Assembly: GCA_016210935.1 (NCBI GenBank)
Contig: JACQTH010000331.1
Coordinates: forward strand, 1-9,306
Origin: Acidobacteriota bacterium
GTDB lineage: Bacteria; Acidobacteriota; Vicinamibacteria; Vicinamibacterales; JACQTH01
Direction of reading: 5' to 3'
DNA: 9,306 bases
The notes under the pieces are model-generated. The model saw only the letters and a list, made by a program, of their open reading frames with translations, searched no databases and was not told where the DNA came from. This document shows, piece after piece, positions 1 through 7,218 of this stretch (position 1 is its first letter; each line of letters begins with the position of its first letter). Made by a program: the position numbers and the translations under genes.

Positions 1-78
1 ACGTTCAAGCCTGGAACCAGGCGTGGCAAACCAGTCGCTGTACGTGTGCCGGTCGACATCACCTTCACGCTTCGGTAA
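1..78 (+). CDS. 3' end of a TonB-like energy transducer (partial)
   Basis: The frame is open from base 1 to a TAA at 76-78 and gives 25 residues. They read FKPGT, then GKPVAVRV, then VDITFTLR. This is the pattern that closes the TonB C-terminal domain: a 'W(R/K)F.PA...GKPV.V.V.V.F.L+' ending, with the last beta-strand followed directly by the stop. In the known family this periplasmic domain contacts the TonB box of outer-membrane transporters. Many Acidobacteriota have several small TonB-like proteins, some fused to other domains, so the missing N-terminal part could be something other than a classical TonB membrane anchor. Only the tail is visible, so the call rests on this one motif. It is in the same orientation as the relic and amidohydrolase gene that follow. 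Confidence 0.6.
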   Translation, partial: TFKPGTRRGKPVAVRVPVDITFTLR

Positions 79-363
79 CACTCGGTAGCTCTGGGTGTGT
101 CTCCGAGGCCTACACACGGTCAGCGATTGGGCGACAAGTTAGCGTTGACCCAAGTGGTCGAAGGCTTCGGCGCGAAGGAAGTCGTGACCGCGGTCCAGCG
201 GTGGTGGCTTGACTTTGTCGCGCAGCTCGATGGCAATCCTCGAAAGCCAAGTCGAAGCCACGAGATCGCGTGGCTCTCGGCTGAGACAGCAGAGGTCGCC
301 CGCGGGCCGGTAAAGGCCTTGATCGTACCGGCGTGGATAGGTAGCGTGTAGCCGGTTGACAAC
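79..363. other. no recognisable gene; probably decayed sequence
   Basis: Between the TonB-like stop and the start of recognisable VPS10-like homology I see nothing I can assign. A plus-strand frame is open from 97 to a TAG at 349-351, but it has no Shine-Dalgarno sequence, no recognisable motif and an odd composition (for example RWWLDF). Frames on the other strand look like Arg/Ser/Pro-rich shadows. It may be the eroded 5' part of the relic that follows. There is a TTGACA at 356-361, but no -10-like hexamer sits 16-18 bases beyond it, so I do not call a promoter. Confidence 0.4.
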
Positions 364-651
364 CTCGTTGTCCTCTTTTCACCGGTCGATCCGAACGTCC
401 TGTACACCTCGTCGCAGCACGTGTGGAAGACGACGAATGGCGGGTTGAATTGGGACCGGATCAGCCCAGACTTGACGCGGCACGATCCGAAGACGCTCGG
501 CGAATCGGGCGGGCCGATTACACACGACATGAGCAGCCCAGAGGTTTACGCGACCGTCTTCGCGCTTGGACCGGGAAAAACAGATGTCAACGCGGAGCTG
601 AAACGACTCGGGCTGGAGCCTGTCGCCGAACCGACCACGCCGCCGCAATAA
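364..651 (+). pseudogene. relic of an Asp-box/VPS10-like protein with an internal deletion
   Basis: The frame downstream of the TAG at 349-351 reads FSPVDPNVLYTSSQHVWKTT, an Asp-box-like NGGLNW, then ISPDLTR, SGGPIT and EVYATVFAL. It aligns without gaps to the intact paralogue in this window (about 8650-8840, minus strand): by eye 31 of 63 residues are identical, including SPxDPxVLY, SQHV, ISPDLT and PIT.D. Right after VFALGPG the frame jumps to NAELKRLGLEP and ends at TAA 649-651. That ending matches the C-terminal helix of the paralogue (AEFERLG near its stop). About 420 residues that separate these segments in the intact protein are therefore missing, as is the N-terminal part. No credible start or ribosome binding site serves the piece (GTG at 421 lies inside the homology). 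I read it as a non-functional remnant of a gene once upstream of the amidohydrolase gene. A small expressed peptide cannot be excluded. Confidence 0.7.
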
Positions 652-653
652 GC

Positions 654-660
654 AGGAGGA
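654..660 (+). promoter_or_regulatory. Shine-Dalgarno site of the amidohydrolase gene
   Basis: AGGAGGA lies six bases before the ATG at 667 and fixes that start. It begins three bases after the stop of the VPS10-like relic, which suggests the two genes were once co-transcribed. Confidence 0.75.
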
Positions 661-666
661 TCGTCT

Positions 667-3600
667 ATGTGCCAAGACATTCGCAGTGACCGGCGCCGCC
701 GCACGCTGGCCGGCGCGGCGGCCGTTGTCGCGCTGCTGGCCGGCCTTTCGGACCGGGCGCTGTTGCAGGAGAAGAAGGAAGGTGGCAGCCTGCCGCTCGA
801 GTCGTCTCGCACGGTCGAGTTCACGACCGACGAGGGATCGTGGATCTCGCTCGATATCTCACCGGACGGCAAGACGATCGTGTTCGAGCTGCTCGGCGAT
901 CTGTACGCCGTGCAGATTGGCGGCGGAGAGGCCAGGCCGATCGCGACCGGGATGGCCTTCGACAGCCAGCCGCGCTATTCACCGGACGGCTCGAGAATCG
1001 TCTTCCTGTCGGATCGCAGCGGCGCCGACAACATCTGGGTCGCGAATGCCGATGGCACCGATCCGAGAGCCATCACGAAAGAAAAGACGATGGCCTTCCG
1101 ATCGCCGGACTGGACCCCGGACGGGAAATACATCGTGGCCTCCAGACCGACGGGCACGCCGCCGACCATGCAGTTGTATCTCTACCACGTCGACGGCGGA
1201 TCGGGCGTGAAGCTGACCGGCAACACGGAGGAGCAGCGCACCCTGTACGCACTCGGTCCGGCGTTCGGCAGAGACGGGCGCTATGTCTACTTCAGCGAAC
1301 GCACCGAAAGCGGCAGCGTCTACAACCAGCTACGGTTTCGCTGGCAGCTGGGCGTCTACGACCGGTGGACGGGCGAGAACTTTCGCATGAGCGACGAGCT
1401 CGGCGCGGCCATGCGGCCGGTCCTCTCGCCCGACGGCCGCTGGCTGGTGTACGCCACGCGCTGGGACGCGCAGACCGGGCTCCGCGCGCGCGACCTGTGG
1501 TCGGGCGATGATGCCTGGCTGCTGTACCCCGTGCAGCGCGACGATCAGGAGTCCGCGAGCACGCGTGATCTGATGCCGGGCTCGTCCTTCACTCCTGACT
1601 CGAAAGCACTGGTCACGTCGTTCGACGGCAAAATCTGGCGTGTCGATGTGCCGTCGGGTGACGTCAGCCCGATTCCCTTCTCGGCCACGGTGCAGGCCGG
1701 GCTCGGGCCGAAGGTGCAGTTCGAGCACAAGGTCGATGAAGGGCCCGTGCGCGTCCAGCAGATCCGGTTTCCGCGCCTGTCGCCCGACGGCCGGAGGCTC
1801 GCCTTCACTGCGCTGAATCATGTGTACGTCATGGACTACCCGAACGGCACGCCGCGGCGCGTGAGCGCGATCACCGCCGGCGAGCATCAGCCCGTGTGGT
1901 CCCCTGACGCACGATGGATCGCGTACGTCACCTGGTCCGATGAAGATGGAGGACATGTGTACCGGGTCTCCGCCGAGGGGGGACCGCCGCAGAAGCTCAC
2001 GGAGCTGTCCTCGTTCTATGCGGATCCGGTGTACTCGCCCGACGGCGAGCGCGTCGTGGTGGTGCGCGGCCCGCGCATGGAGCGGCAGGAAGACTTTTCA
2101 CCGAACGGGCGCGGTGGCCAGGCGCGGGAGCTGATCTGGCTGCCGGCTGAAGGCGGTGCGACGAGATCGATCGGCCCGTATCGTGGCCCGGGCCGGCCCC
2201 ATTTTGGCGCCACCAACGACCGCATCTTTGTGTGGGAGGTCCGAGCTCGAAGCGGCGGCGGTGGAGGCGGCGCGGGAGGGGGTCAGCAGGGCACACTGGT
2301 CTCGCTCCGGTGGGACGGGACCGATCGCCGCTCGCACGTGCACGTGACCGGCTATCGCAGCCCGCAGACGGAACAAGCCGCACCGGCCGCTGAGGTGAAC
2401 ATCGGCCCGGACGGTGTGCACGCGACTGCCGAAGCGGAGCGTCACGCGTATGTGATCACCATCCCGATGGTCGGCGGCGATCCGCCCACGATCGCGCTCG
2501 CCAATCCCGACAACGCCGCGGTGCCGGTGAAGAGGCTGACGACCGTGGGCGGCGAGTTCGTCGCCTGGGCGGAGAACGGCAAGGCTGTCACCTTCGCCCT
2601 TGGCCATGCCTTCTTCCGCTACGACCTGGAGACGGCGAAAAAAGCCGAAGAGGCCGCTCGCGCGAAGGAAACCGCCGAAGCGGCTGAGACCAAGAAGGAC
2701 GCCGCCCAGAAGGAAGGCGCAGAGAAGAAAGAGCCGGAACGGAAGAAGCCCGTGTACACCGCGGTTGAAACGGAAGTGACGATCGAGGTGCCGCGCGCGA
2801 AGCCGACCGGCACGGTCGTGCTGCGTGGGGCGCGCATCCTCACCATGAGAGGCGCCACCGCCCAGGCGGCCGGCAGCGTCATCGAGAAGGGCGACATTGT
2901 CGTCACCGACAATCGGATTGCGGCGATCGGACCGGCTGGCTTGGTCAGGTTTCCTCAGGGCGCCAAGGTCATCGACGTGGCGGGCAAGACCATCATGCCC
3001 GGCCTTGTGGACGTTCACGCGCACATCTGGCCTGCGTGGCGGATCCACAAGAAGCAGATCTGGGAGTACCTCGCGAATCTGGCCTATGGCGTGACGACGA
3101 CGCGCGACCCGCAGACGGCCACGACCGACATCCTCGCCTACCGCGATCTCGTGGAGACCGGCGAGATCATCGGGCCGCGCGTCTACGGCACCGGCCCGGG
3201 CGTGTTTGCCAGCGACAACCCGCAGAGCCTCGACGAGGCACGCGATGTCCTGCGCCGTTACAGCCGGTACTGGGGCACCAAAACGATCAAGCAATACATG
3301 GTCGGCAATCGCCAGCAGCGCCAATGGGTCATCATGGCCGCCAAAGAGCAGCAGCTGATGCCGACGCTCGAAGGCGGGCTCGATCTCAAGCTGAACCTCA
3401 CGCAGATCATGGACGGCTATCCCGGGCTGGAGCACACCCTGCCCATCACGCCGCTCTACAAAGACGTCGTCAAGCTGGCGGCGGAGTCCGGCGTCACCTA
3501 CACGCCGACGCTTCTGGTTCAGTACGGCGGGCCGTGGGCGGAGAACTATTTCTACGAGCACACGGACGTGCACGCCGATCGAAAGCTGCGGCGCTTCACG

Positions 3601-4125
3601 CCGCACGCGGACCTGGACGAGGCGGTGCTGCGCCGGCCGTGGTTTCACGAGCAGGAGTACTCATTCCCCCTGGCCGCCAGAGTGGCGGCCGACATCGTCA
3701 AAGCCGGCGGGCGCATCGGCCTCGGCGGGCATGGCCAGCGGCAGGGGATTCAGTGTCACTGGGAGCTGTGGGCGATTGCCAGCGGCGGGTTGTCGCCGTA
3801 TGACGTGCTGCGCGTGGGGACGATCTTCGGCGCGGAGGCGATTGGGTTCGGGCAGGATCTCGGCTCGATCGATCAGGGCAAGCTGGCGGATCTGGTCGTG
3901 TTGGATCGCAACCCGCTCGAGAACATCCGCCACACCACGGCGATTCGATACGTGATGAAGAACGGCGTGCTGTACGAGGCGGATACGCTCGACGAGATCT
4001 GGCCGCAGCAGAAGAAGCTGCCGCGGCAGTACTGGTGGGACCTCGAGCCGGCCATGCGGAAGAGCGCGCCGCCGCGCCCGACCGTCACGACGCCGACGGC
4101 CAGCGCGCCAACCAACGGCAGATGA
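667..4125 (+). CDS. exported TolB-propeller/amidohydrolase fusion protein
   Basis: This 1152-residue protein has three parts. An N-terminal export signal (basic RRRR at 9-12, then an Ala/Val/Leu-rich stretch to about 27) precedes a propeller region of about twelve TolB/PD40 repeats. Those with clear SPDG-type turns include ISPDGKTIVF (from about 64), YSPDGSRIVF, LSPDGRWLVY, LSPDGRRLAF, WSPDARWIAY and YSPDGERVVV. A charged Ala/Lys/Glu linker (about 653-697) leads to an amidohydrolase domain (about 715-1115). This has VIDVAGKTIMPGLVDVHAHIW with the metal-binding HxH at His784/His786, GVTTTRD, Lys875 as candidate carboxylated lysine, His923 in LEHTLP, a GGHGQ motif at 1020-1024, His1031, and the typical closing GKLADLVVLDRNPL. 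Family relatives (imidazolonepropionase/prolidase-like) hydrolyse C-N bonds in cyclic amides or peptides; the substrate here is unknown. The domain order is known in Acidobacteriota and related groups. The start is supported by the ribosome binding site at 654-660. The Arg-rich leader loosely resembles a Tat signal. Confidence 0.94.
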   Translation: MCQDIRSDRRRRTLAGAAAVVALLAGLSDRALLQEKKEGGSLPLESSRTVEFTTDEGSWISLDISPDGKTIVFELLGDLYAVQIGGGEARPIATGMAFDSQPRYSPDGSRIVFLSDRSGADNIWVANADGTDPRAITKEKTMAFRSPDWTPDGKYIVASRPTGTPPTMQLYLYHVDGGSGVKLTGNTEEQRTLYALGPAFGRDGRYVYFSERTESGSVYNQLRFRWQLGVYDRWTGENFRMSDELGAAMRPVLSPDGRWLVYATRWDAQTGLRARDLWSGDDAWLLYPVQRDDQESASTRDLMPGSSFTPDSKALVTSFDGKIWRVDVPSGDVSPIPFSATVQAGLGPKVQFEHKVDEGPVRVQQIRFPRLSPDGRRLAFTALNHVYVMDYPNGTPRRVSAITAGEHQPVWSPDARWIAYVTWSDEDGGHVYRVSAEGGPPQKLTELSSFYADPVYSPDGERVVVVRGPRMERQEDFSPNGRGGQARELIWLPAEGGATRSIGPYRGPGRPHFGATNDRIFVWEVRARSGGGGGGAGGGQQGTLVSLRWDGTDRRSHVHVTGYRSPQTEQAAPAAEVNIGPDGVHATAEAERHAYVITIPMVGGDPPTIALANPDNAAVPVKRLTTVGGEFVAWAENGKAVTFALGHAFFRYDLETAKKAEEAARAKETAEAAETKKDAAQKEGAEKKEPERKKPVYTAVETEVTIEVPRAKPTGTVVLRGARILTMRGATAQAAGSVIEKGDIVVTDNRIAAIGPAGLVRFPQGAKVIDVAGKTIMPGLVDVHAHIWPAWRIHKKQIWEYLANLAYGVTTTRDPQTATTDILAYRDLVETGEIIGPRVYGTGPGVFASDNPQSLDEARDVLRRYSRYWGTKTIKQYMVGNRQQRQWVIMAAKEQQLMPTLEGGLDLKLNLTQIMDGYPGLEHTLPITPLYKDVVKLAAESGVTYTPTLLVQYGGPWAENYFYEHTDVHADRKLRRFTPHADLDEAVLRRPWFHEQEYSFPLAARVAADIVKAGGRIGLGGHGQRQGIQCHWELWAIASGGLSPYDVLRVGTIFGAEAIGFGQDLGSIDQGKLADLVVLDRNPLENIRHTTAIRYVMKNGVLYEADTLDEIWPQQKKLPRQYWWDLEPAMRKSAPPRPTVTTPTASAPTNGR

Positions 4126-4184
4126 CTCGATGGCCCGTGTAGCGCGACGTTCGGTCAGACCAACCTGAAGTGGGGTCCCACGCC

Positions 4185-5465
4185 TTACCGCGCGCTGATC
4201 TTCACAGGGGCGTCCACCAGCGCCTGATAGACGACATTCGGAAACCGTTCCCGAATATCGGTCCGGTTGGGCATCAGCTGGATCATCAGCACGATCACGA
4301 GCCGTGCCTCGGGATCGACGCTGTACACCGTCCCATACGCGCCGCCCCATCCGAACGACCCCTGCGAAGCCATGTCCTTCGCGCCGAACCGGTCGACCGT
4401 TTCGAAGCCGAAGCCGAAGCCAAGACCGGTCGTCGAGTGCAACGTGCCGACCTGGTTGGTGGTCATGAGCGCAGTGGCGGGCGGCGAGAGGACCCGGACG
4501 CCGTCCAGGATGCCGCCGTTGCGAATCATCTCGAGGAATCGCGCGTAGTCGCGCGCCGTCGACAGCAGACCGGCCCCGCCTGCGAAGCTGCGTCGCGGGC
4601 CCTCGACGTACGAGCCTTGTCCCTTCGAGTCGTCTGGCGCGCGGGCCGCCCGGCCGTCCATCCCGCTTGCGTACACCGCCGCCAGCCGGTTCCGCTGATC
4701 GGGTGGGAGAAAGAAATGTGTGTCCTTCATCCCAAGCGGCGCCGTGATGCGCGTCCGGATGAACTGGTCGAGCGCCACGCCCGACGCGCGCTCCACGATA
4801 CAGCCCAGAACGTCGGTGTTGTAGCCGTACACCCAGGCTTCGCCCGGCTGCGCGACGAATGGCAGCGTCCCGAGACGTTCCATCGTGTCGCAGATGGGTT
4901 CATCCTTGTCGGCCGTATACCAGCCGCTGCCTGCCGCGGGTCCCAGACCTTTGGCCTCGTAGAGCAGGGCGACATCGCTGCTGGTCCCGTATGAGATGCC
5001 GGCCGTGTGGGTCAGCAAATCCCGGATCGTGATGGCGCGTCTCGCCGGCACGACGGTCGGGCCAGCTTCGCCGCGCACCGAGACGGTCGTCTTCGCAAAC
5101 GAGGGGATGTAGCGGCTCGCGGGGTCATTGATACCCAACTTGCCTTCTTCGACGAGCATGAGGACGGCCACGCTCGTGATCGCCTTGGTCTGCGAGGCGA
5201 TGCGGAAGATCGTGTCGGTCGTCATGCGGCGGCCGGCTTCCTTGTCGGCCCATCCAAACGCCCGTTCGTAGGCGGTCTGGCCGTCGCGCAGCAGCAGCGC
5301 CACGACGCCCGCGACCCGGTTCTGGTCGACGTACTGCTGCAACAGGTGATCGATCCGCGCCAGCCGCTCCGCCGAGACCACCAGATCCGGCGCCGATGCG
5401 CGCTGCGCGGCGGCGATCGCAACGGAGCAGACGACCAGAATCAGCGCGCCGACAGTTCTCTTCAT
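4185..5465 (-). CDS. exported serine hydrolase, beta-lactamase class C/esterase family
   Basis: This is a 426-residue protein starting at the ATG at 5465. A signal peptide (MKRTVGALILVVCSVAIAAA) is followed by the PF00144 fold. The catalytic SxxK is SQTK (Ser91, Lys94) in FRIASQTKAITSV. The second motif is the Tyr of WVYGYN (Tyr213), followed by TDVLGCIVE. The usual HTAG-type loop is LTHTAGISYG (151-160), and GWGGAYGT (372-379) replaces the KTG/HxG motif near the C-terminus. The W-GG form is commoner in EstB-like esterases and D-amino-peptidase-like members than in true beta-lactamases, so an ester, D-peptide or small-molecule substrate is more likely than antibiotic resistance. The frame extends 20 codons upstream, but the Shine-Dalgarno sequence and signal peptide favour 5465. 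It is the last of four minus-strand genes and converges on the amidohydrolase gene with 59 bases between their stops. Confidence 0.93.
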   Translation of the reverse strand: MKRTVGALILVVCSVAIAAAQRASAPDLVVSAERLARIDHLLQQYVDQNRVAGVVALLLRDGQTAYERAFGWADKEAGRRMTTDTIFRIASQTKAITSVAVLMLVEEGKLGINDPASRYIPSFAKTTVSVRGEAGPTVVPARRAITIRDLLTHTAGISYGTSSDVALLYEAKGLGPAAGSGWYTADKDEPICDTMERLGTLPFVAQPGEAWVYGYNTDVLGCIVERASGVALDQFIRTRITAPLGMKDTHFFLPPDQRNRLAAVYASGMDGRAARAPDDSKGQGSYVEGPRRSFAGGAGLLSTARDYARFLEMIRNGGILDGVRVLSPPATALMTTNQVGTLHSTTGLGFGFGFETVDRFGAKDMASQGSFGWGGAYGTVYSVDPEARLVIVLMIQLMPNRTDIRERFPNVVYQALVDAPVKISAR

Positions 5466-5473
5466 GCGGCAGT

Positions 5474-5480
5474 CCTCCTC
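5474..5480 (-). promoter_or_regulatory. Shine-Dalgarno site of the serine hydrolase
   Basis: Read on the minus strand this is GAGGAGG, eight bases before the ATG at 5465. It decides that start over the in-frame upstream codon at 5525. The 71-base gap to the sulfotransferase stop holds no convincing -35/-10 pair, so read-through from the upstream genes is possible. Confidence 0.7.
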
Positions 5481-5536
5481 ACAAGATGGGTGGATCCCAA
5501 GCAGCCACGTGGATACTTTGACCACAAGCCTGCACG

Positions 5537-6478
5537 TCAGGCGTTCCTCACGTCGAGCCAGGTCGACAAATCGCGCTCAATCAAGGCCTCGAGCGCGCGG
5601 ATGTCCTTCTCGTAGATCTCAAGTACCTGGGCACGCTCTTCGGCCGTCGGGCGCAGCCGCGGTCGGGTAAGGTACCACTCACGGGCCCCTCGTGTGAATC
5701 GGGCCGGGACCATCGGACCGATCGCCCGCCGAACCGGGCGGACCAGGAGCCGATGGAGCAGCGGCCAGCGCGGGACGAGGGTCACGTTGTGCCGGCGCGT
5801 TGTATCCAGCGGCCAATCCGGATCGACGCCAAGAAACGCCAGTACGTCCCTGAGGACGGTGCCGGGTGTTCGCACGTAGTCGTCGTACACGTGGATGCGG
5901 ACCTGACTTGGCGGGAAGCACTCGAGATAGCGCTGCACGTGCAATGCATATTTACCAGTCCACACCGGTCCGAACGGCGGCTGCCGCGTCGCTTCCGCCG
6001 AGCGGTGTTCGGCGACCCATGGCACGAATGTCTTCAAAGTCTCTCCAGCCCCACGAGCAGCCGCATACTGCGAGAACAGACGATCCACGGGGTCGCGGAG
6101 CATCATGATGATACGCGCGGTGGGGATACGCGATCGCACGGCATGCGGCGCGCCGCTCGAGGCGAGATAGTTGCCGCTGACCTCCCCCACGGCCGTCTCG
6201 TCGTGGACGTGTTTGAACAGCTTCAGGTACTGCTCCCATTCGACCACGATTCCGTGGCGCTTCTCGCGCATCGGGCCATCCAGATACACGCGAAGCGGTG
6301 CGCGGTCCGCTTCGAAGAGCGCGCGGGAACGCCGGGTGAAATCCACCACCTCGGGCGCAAAGAAACAGGGCTCCTTGATGGGGCTCATGTAGATGGACGG
6401 ATGCTGGTCGAGATAGTGATAGAGGGAGGTCGTGCCGGCCTTGGGGGCGCCGACCACAAAGAAGTTGGGGACTACCAA
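5537..6478 (-). CDS. PAPS-dependent sulfotransferase, heparan-sulfate-type fold
   Basis: This 313-residue protein transfers a sulfuryl group from PAPS to an acceptor, presumably a cell-surface or exported glycan, lipid or small molecule; the acceptor cannot be read from sequence. The 5'-phosphosulfate loop is FFVVGAPKAGTTSLYHYL (from residue 6; Lys13, Thr16, Thr17). The 3'-phosphate site is MMLRDPVDRLFSQY (Arg128, Ser137). GEVSGNYL (Glu99) sits where the catalytic glutamate of N-sulfotransferase-type enzymes lies, and KEPCFF follows the first loop as in bacterial homologues. The C-terminus, ALIERDLSTWL, is the usual family ending, so the protein looks complete. The start is a TTG at 6478, one base after the toxin stop (TAG 6482-6480). 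There is only a weak GGTAGG before it, so translation is probably coupled to the toxin gene. No in-frame ATG or GTG lies close enough to keep the nucleotide loop with a normal N-terminus. Confidence 0.88.
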   Translation of the reverse strand: MVVPNFFVVGAPKAGTTSLYHYLDQHPSIYMSPIKEPCFFAPEVVDFTRRSRALFEADRAPLRVYLDGPMREKRHGIVVEWEQYLKLFKHVHDETAVGEVSGNYLASSGAPHAVRSRIPTARIIMMLRDPVDRLFSQYAAARGAGETLKTFVPWVAEHRSAEATRQPPFGPVWTGKYALHVQRYLECFPPSQVRIHVYDDYVRTPGTVLRDVLAFLGVDPDWPLDTTRRHNVTLVPRWPLLHRLLVRPVRRAIGPMVPARFTRGAREWYLTRPRLRPTAEERAQVLEIYEKDIRALEALIERDLSTWLDVRNA

Positions 6479-6479
6479 C

Positions 6480-6881
6480 CTACCAAATCACCTGCACGCG
6501 ACCGGACTCCCGGATCTCGCCATCCCTGGTAATCAGCGGCAGTGAGAGCGTCAAGGCGGCCGCGCAAATCAGCCCATCGAACGGGTCGCGGTTGATGCGA
6601 ACTTCGTCGGCGACGTAGATCTGATCTGGCGAGAGATCAAGTGGCTGATACGCGGGGTTGGCGAACAGATCGCTGAAGAACTCCCGAACCGTGCGCCGAA
6701 GATTAATCCTGAACCCCCTGGCCAGGAGGGCGCATTCCCAGACCACGGCAGCCGGGACGTAGATGATGGCTTCCTGACGGTCCGCCGCGGCGAAGTGTTG
6801 AGCGGCCCGCTGGCCAAGCACCCGGCTCGCTGCCGCGTGATAGACCAGCGGGTGGGTGTCGGTAACGGCGGACTCAGCCAC
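6480..6881 (-). CDS. PIN-domain toxin, VapC-like
   Basis: This is a 133-residue PIN-domain protein with the expected acidic residues of the metal-dependent RNase site: Asp8 in AVTDTHPLVY, Glu49 in VVWECALL, Asp99/Asp102 in NRDPFDGLICAAAL and Asp120 in LPLITRDGEI. Known VapC toxins cleave tRNA or rRNA and are inhibited by a cognate antitoxin; the target here is unknown. The start is a GTG at 6881, which overlaps the antitoxin stop (TGA 6876-6874) by eight bases in another frame. That is typical translational coupling, and no Shine-Dalgarno sequence of its own is seen. The frame is open far upstream (to 7079), but that stretch is an Arg-rich shadow of the antitoxin and lacks PIN sequence. The sulfotransferase follows after one base. 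Confidence 0.88.
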   Translation of the reverse strand: MAESAVTDTHPLVYHAAASRVLGQRAAQHFAAADRQEAIIYVPAAVVWECALLARGFRINLRRTVREFFSDLFANPAYQPLDLSPDQIYVADEVRINRDPFDGLICAAALTLSLPLITRDGEIRESGRVQVIW

Positions 6882-7209
6882 GACGCGACTTTGGTTTCCG
6901 CGCCTTTTGGGGGGTGACCGTTGGGGATGGCCCCGTTTCCCGAACCAGCATCGGCCGGCTGAGAGACTCCTCGTAGAGCGCCCGGACGTACGAGTCGGCC
7001 TTCGACAGGTCAGGATCTGACGGGTTGATCTCAATCGTACCCGCCACCGACGGGATCTTTCCCGCCGGGAACCGAGCACTGCCCCTGGCCTCGGTAATCA
7101 GTCGATCGAGGGTTTCGCTGAGACTCCGGCGGCCCCACGCCCTGGTCCGACCCTCGAGCCACAGCAGGTTGTCCGTCTCGAGCGTGACCGAAACAGCCTT
7201 CTTCGCCAT
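6874..7209 (-). CDS. ribbon-helix-helix antitoxin, VapB-like
   Basis: This is a 111-residue protein. The N-terminus fits a ribbon-helix-helix DNA-binding domain: strand AVSVTLE (6-12), first helix about DNLLWLEGRTRAW, and second helix SLSETLDRLITEAR after a basic turn (GRR). The C-terminal part, with GTIEINPSDPDLSKADSYVR and then ALYEESLSRPMLVRE, should wrap the toxin and block its active site; the DPDL..AD..VR pattern is familiar from VapB-type antitoxins next to PIN toxins. By analogy the dimer, with or without toxin, would repress its own promoter through the near-palindrome at 7219-7240. I chose the ATG at 7209 because MAKKAVSVTLE is a typical start; a GTG two codons upstream (7215) is possible. 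No Shine-Dalgarno sequence precedes either. The Lys/Arg-rich tail (KARKPKSRRG) overlaps the toxin start. Confidence 0.83.
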   Translation of the reverse strand: MAKKAVSVTLETDNLLWLEGRTRAWGRRSLSETLDRLITEARGSARFPAGKIPSVAGTIEINPSDPDLSKADSYVRALYEESLSRPMLVRETGPSPTVTPQKARKPKSRRG

Positions 7210-7218
7210 AAGCACACT

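Noticed and set aside
9..22. Perfect inverted repeat GCCTGG-AA-CCAGGC
   Set aside because: It lies inside the TonB-like coding sequence, and a two-base loop is too tight for a terminator stem.
97..351. An 84-codon plus-strand frame after the TonB-like stop
   Set aside because: It has no ribosome binding site, no recognised motif and poor coding character, and is probably random or decayed sequence.
356..361. A TTGACA hexamer as a -35 box
   Set aside because: No -10-like sequence lies 16-18 bases downstream, and the site falls just before relic coding sequence.
2098..3648. A 516-codon open frame on the minus strand inside the amidohydrolase gene
   Set aside because: It is antisense to the conserved amidohydrolase motifs, is rich in Arg/Ala/Val/Leu without a recognisable domain, and is expected from GC-rich codon use.
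4170..4181. GTGGG-GT-CCCAC between the convergent genes
   Set aside because: The stem is five pairs with a two-base loop and no T-run, so it is not a credible bidirectional terminator.
5466..5525. A 20-codon N-terminal extension of the serine hydrolase
   Set aside because: It would bury the signal peptide and ignore the strong GAGGAGG placed eight bases before the ATG at 5465.
4170..5615. Long plus-strand open frames opposite the serine hydrolase
   Set aside because: They are shadows of a gene with clear catalytic motifs, contain His/Arg/Asp-rich sequence without domains and have no ribosome binding site.
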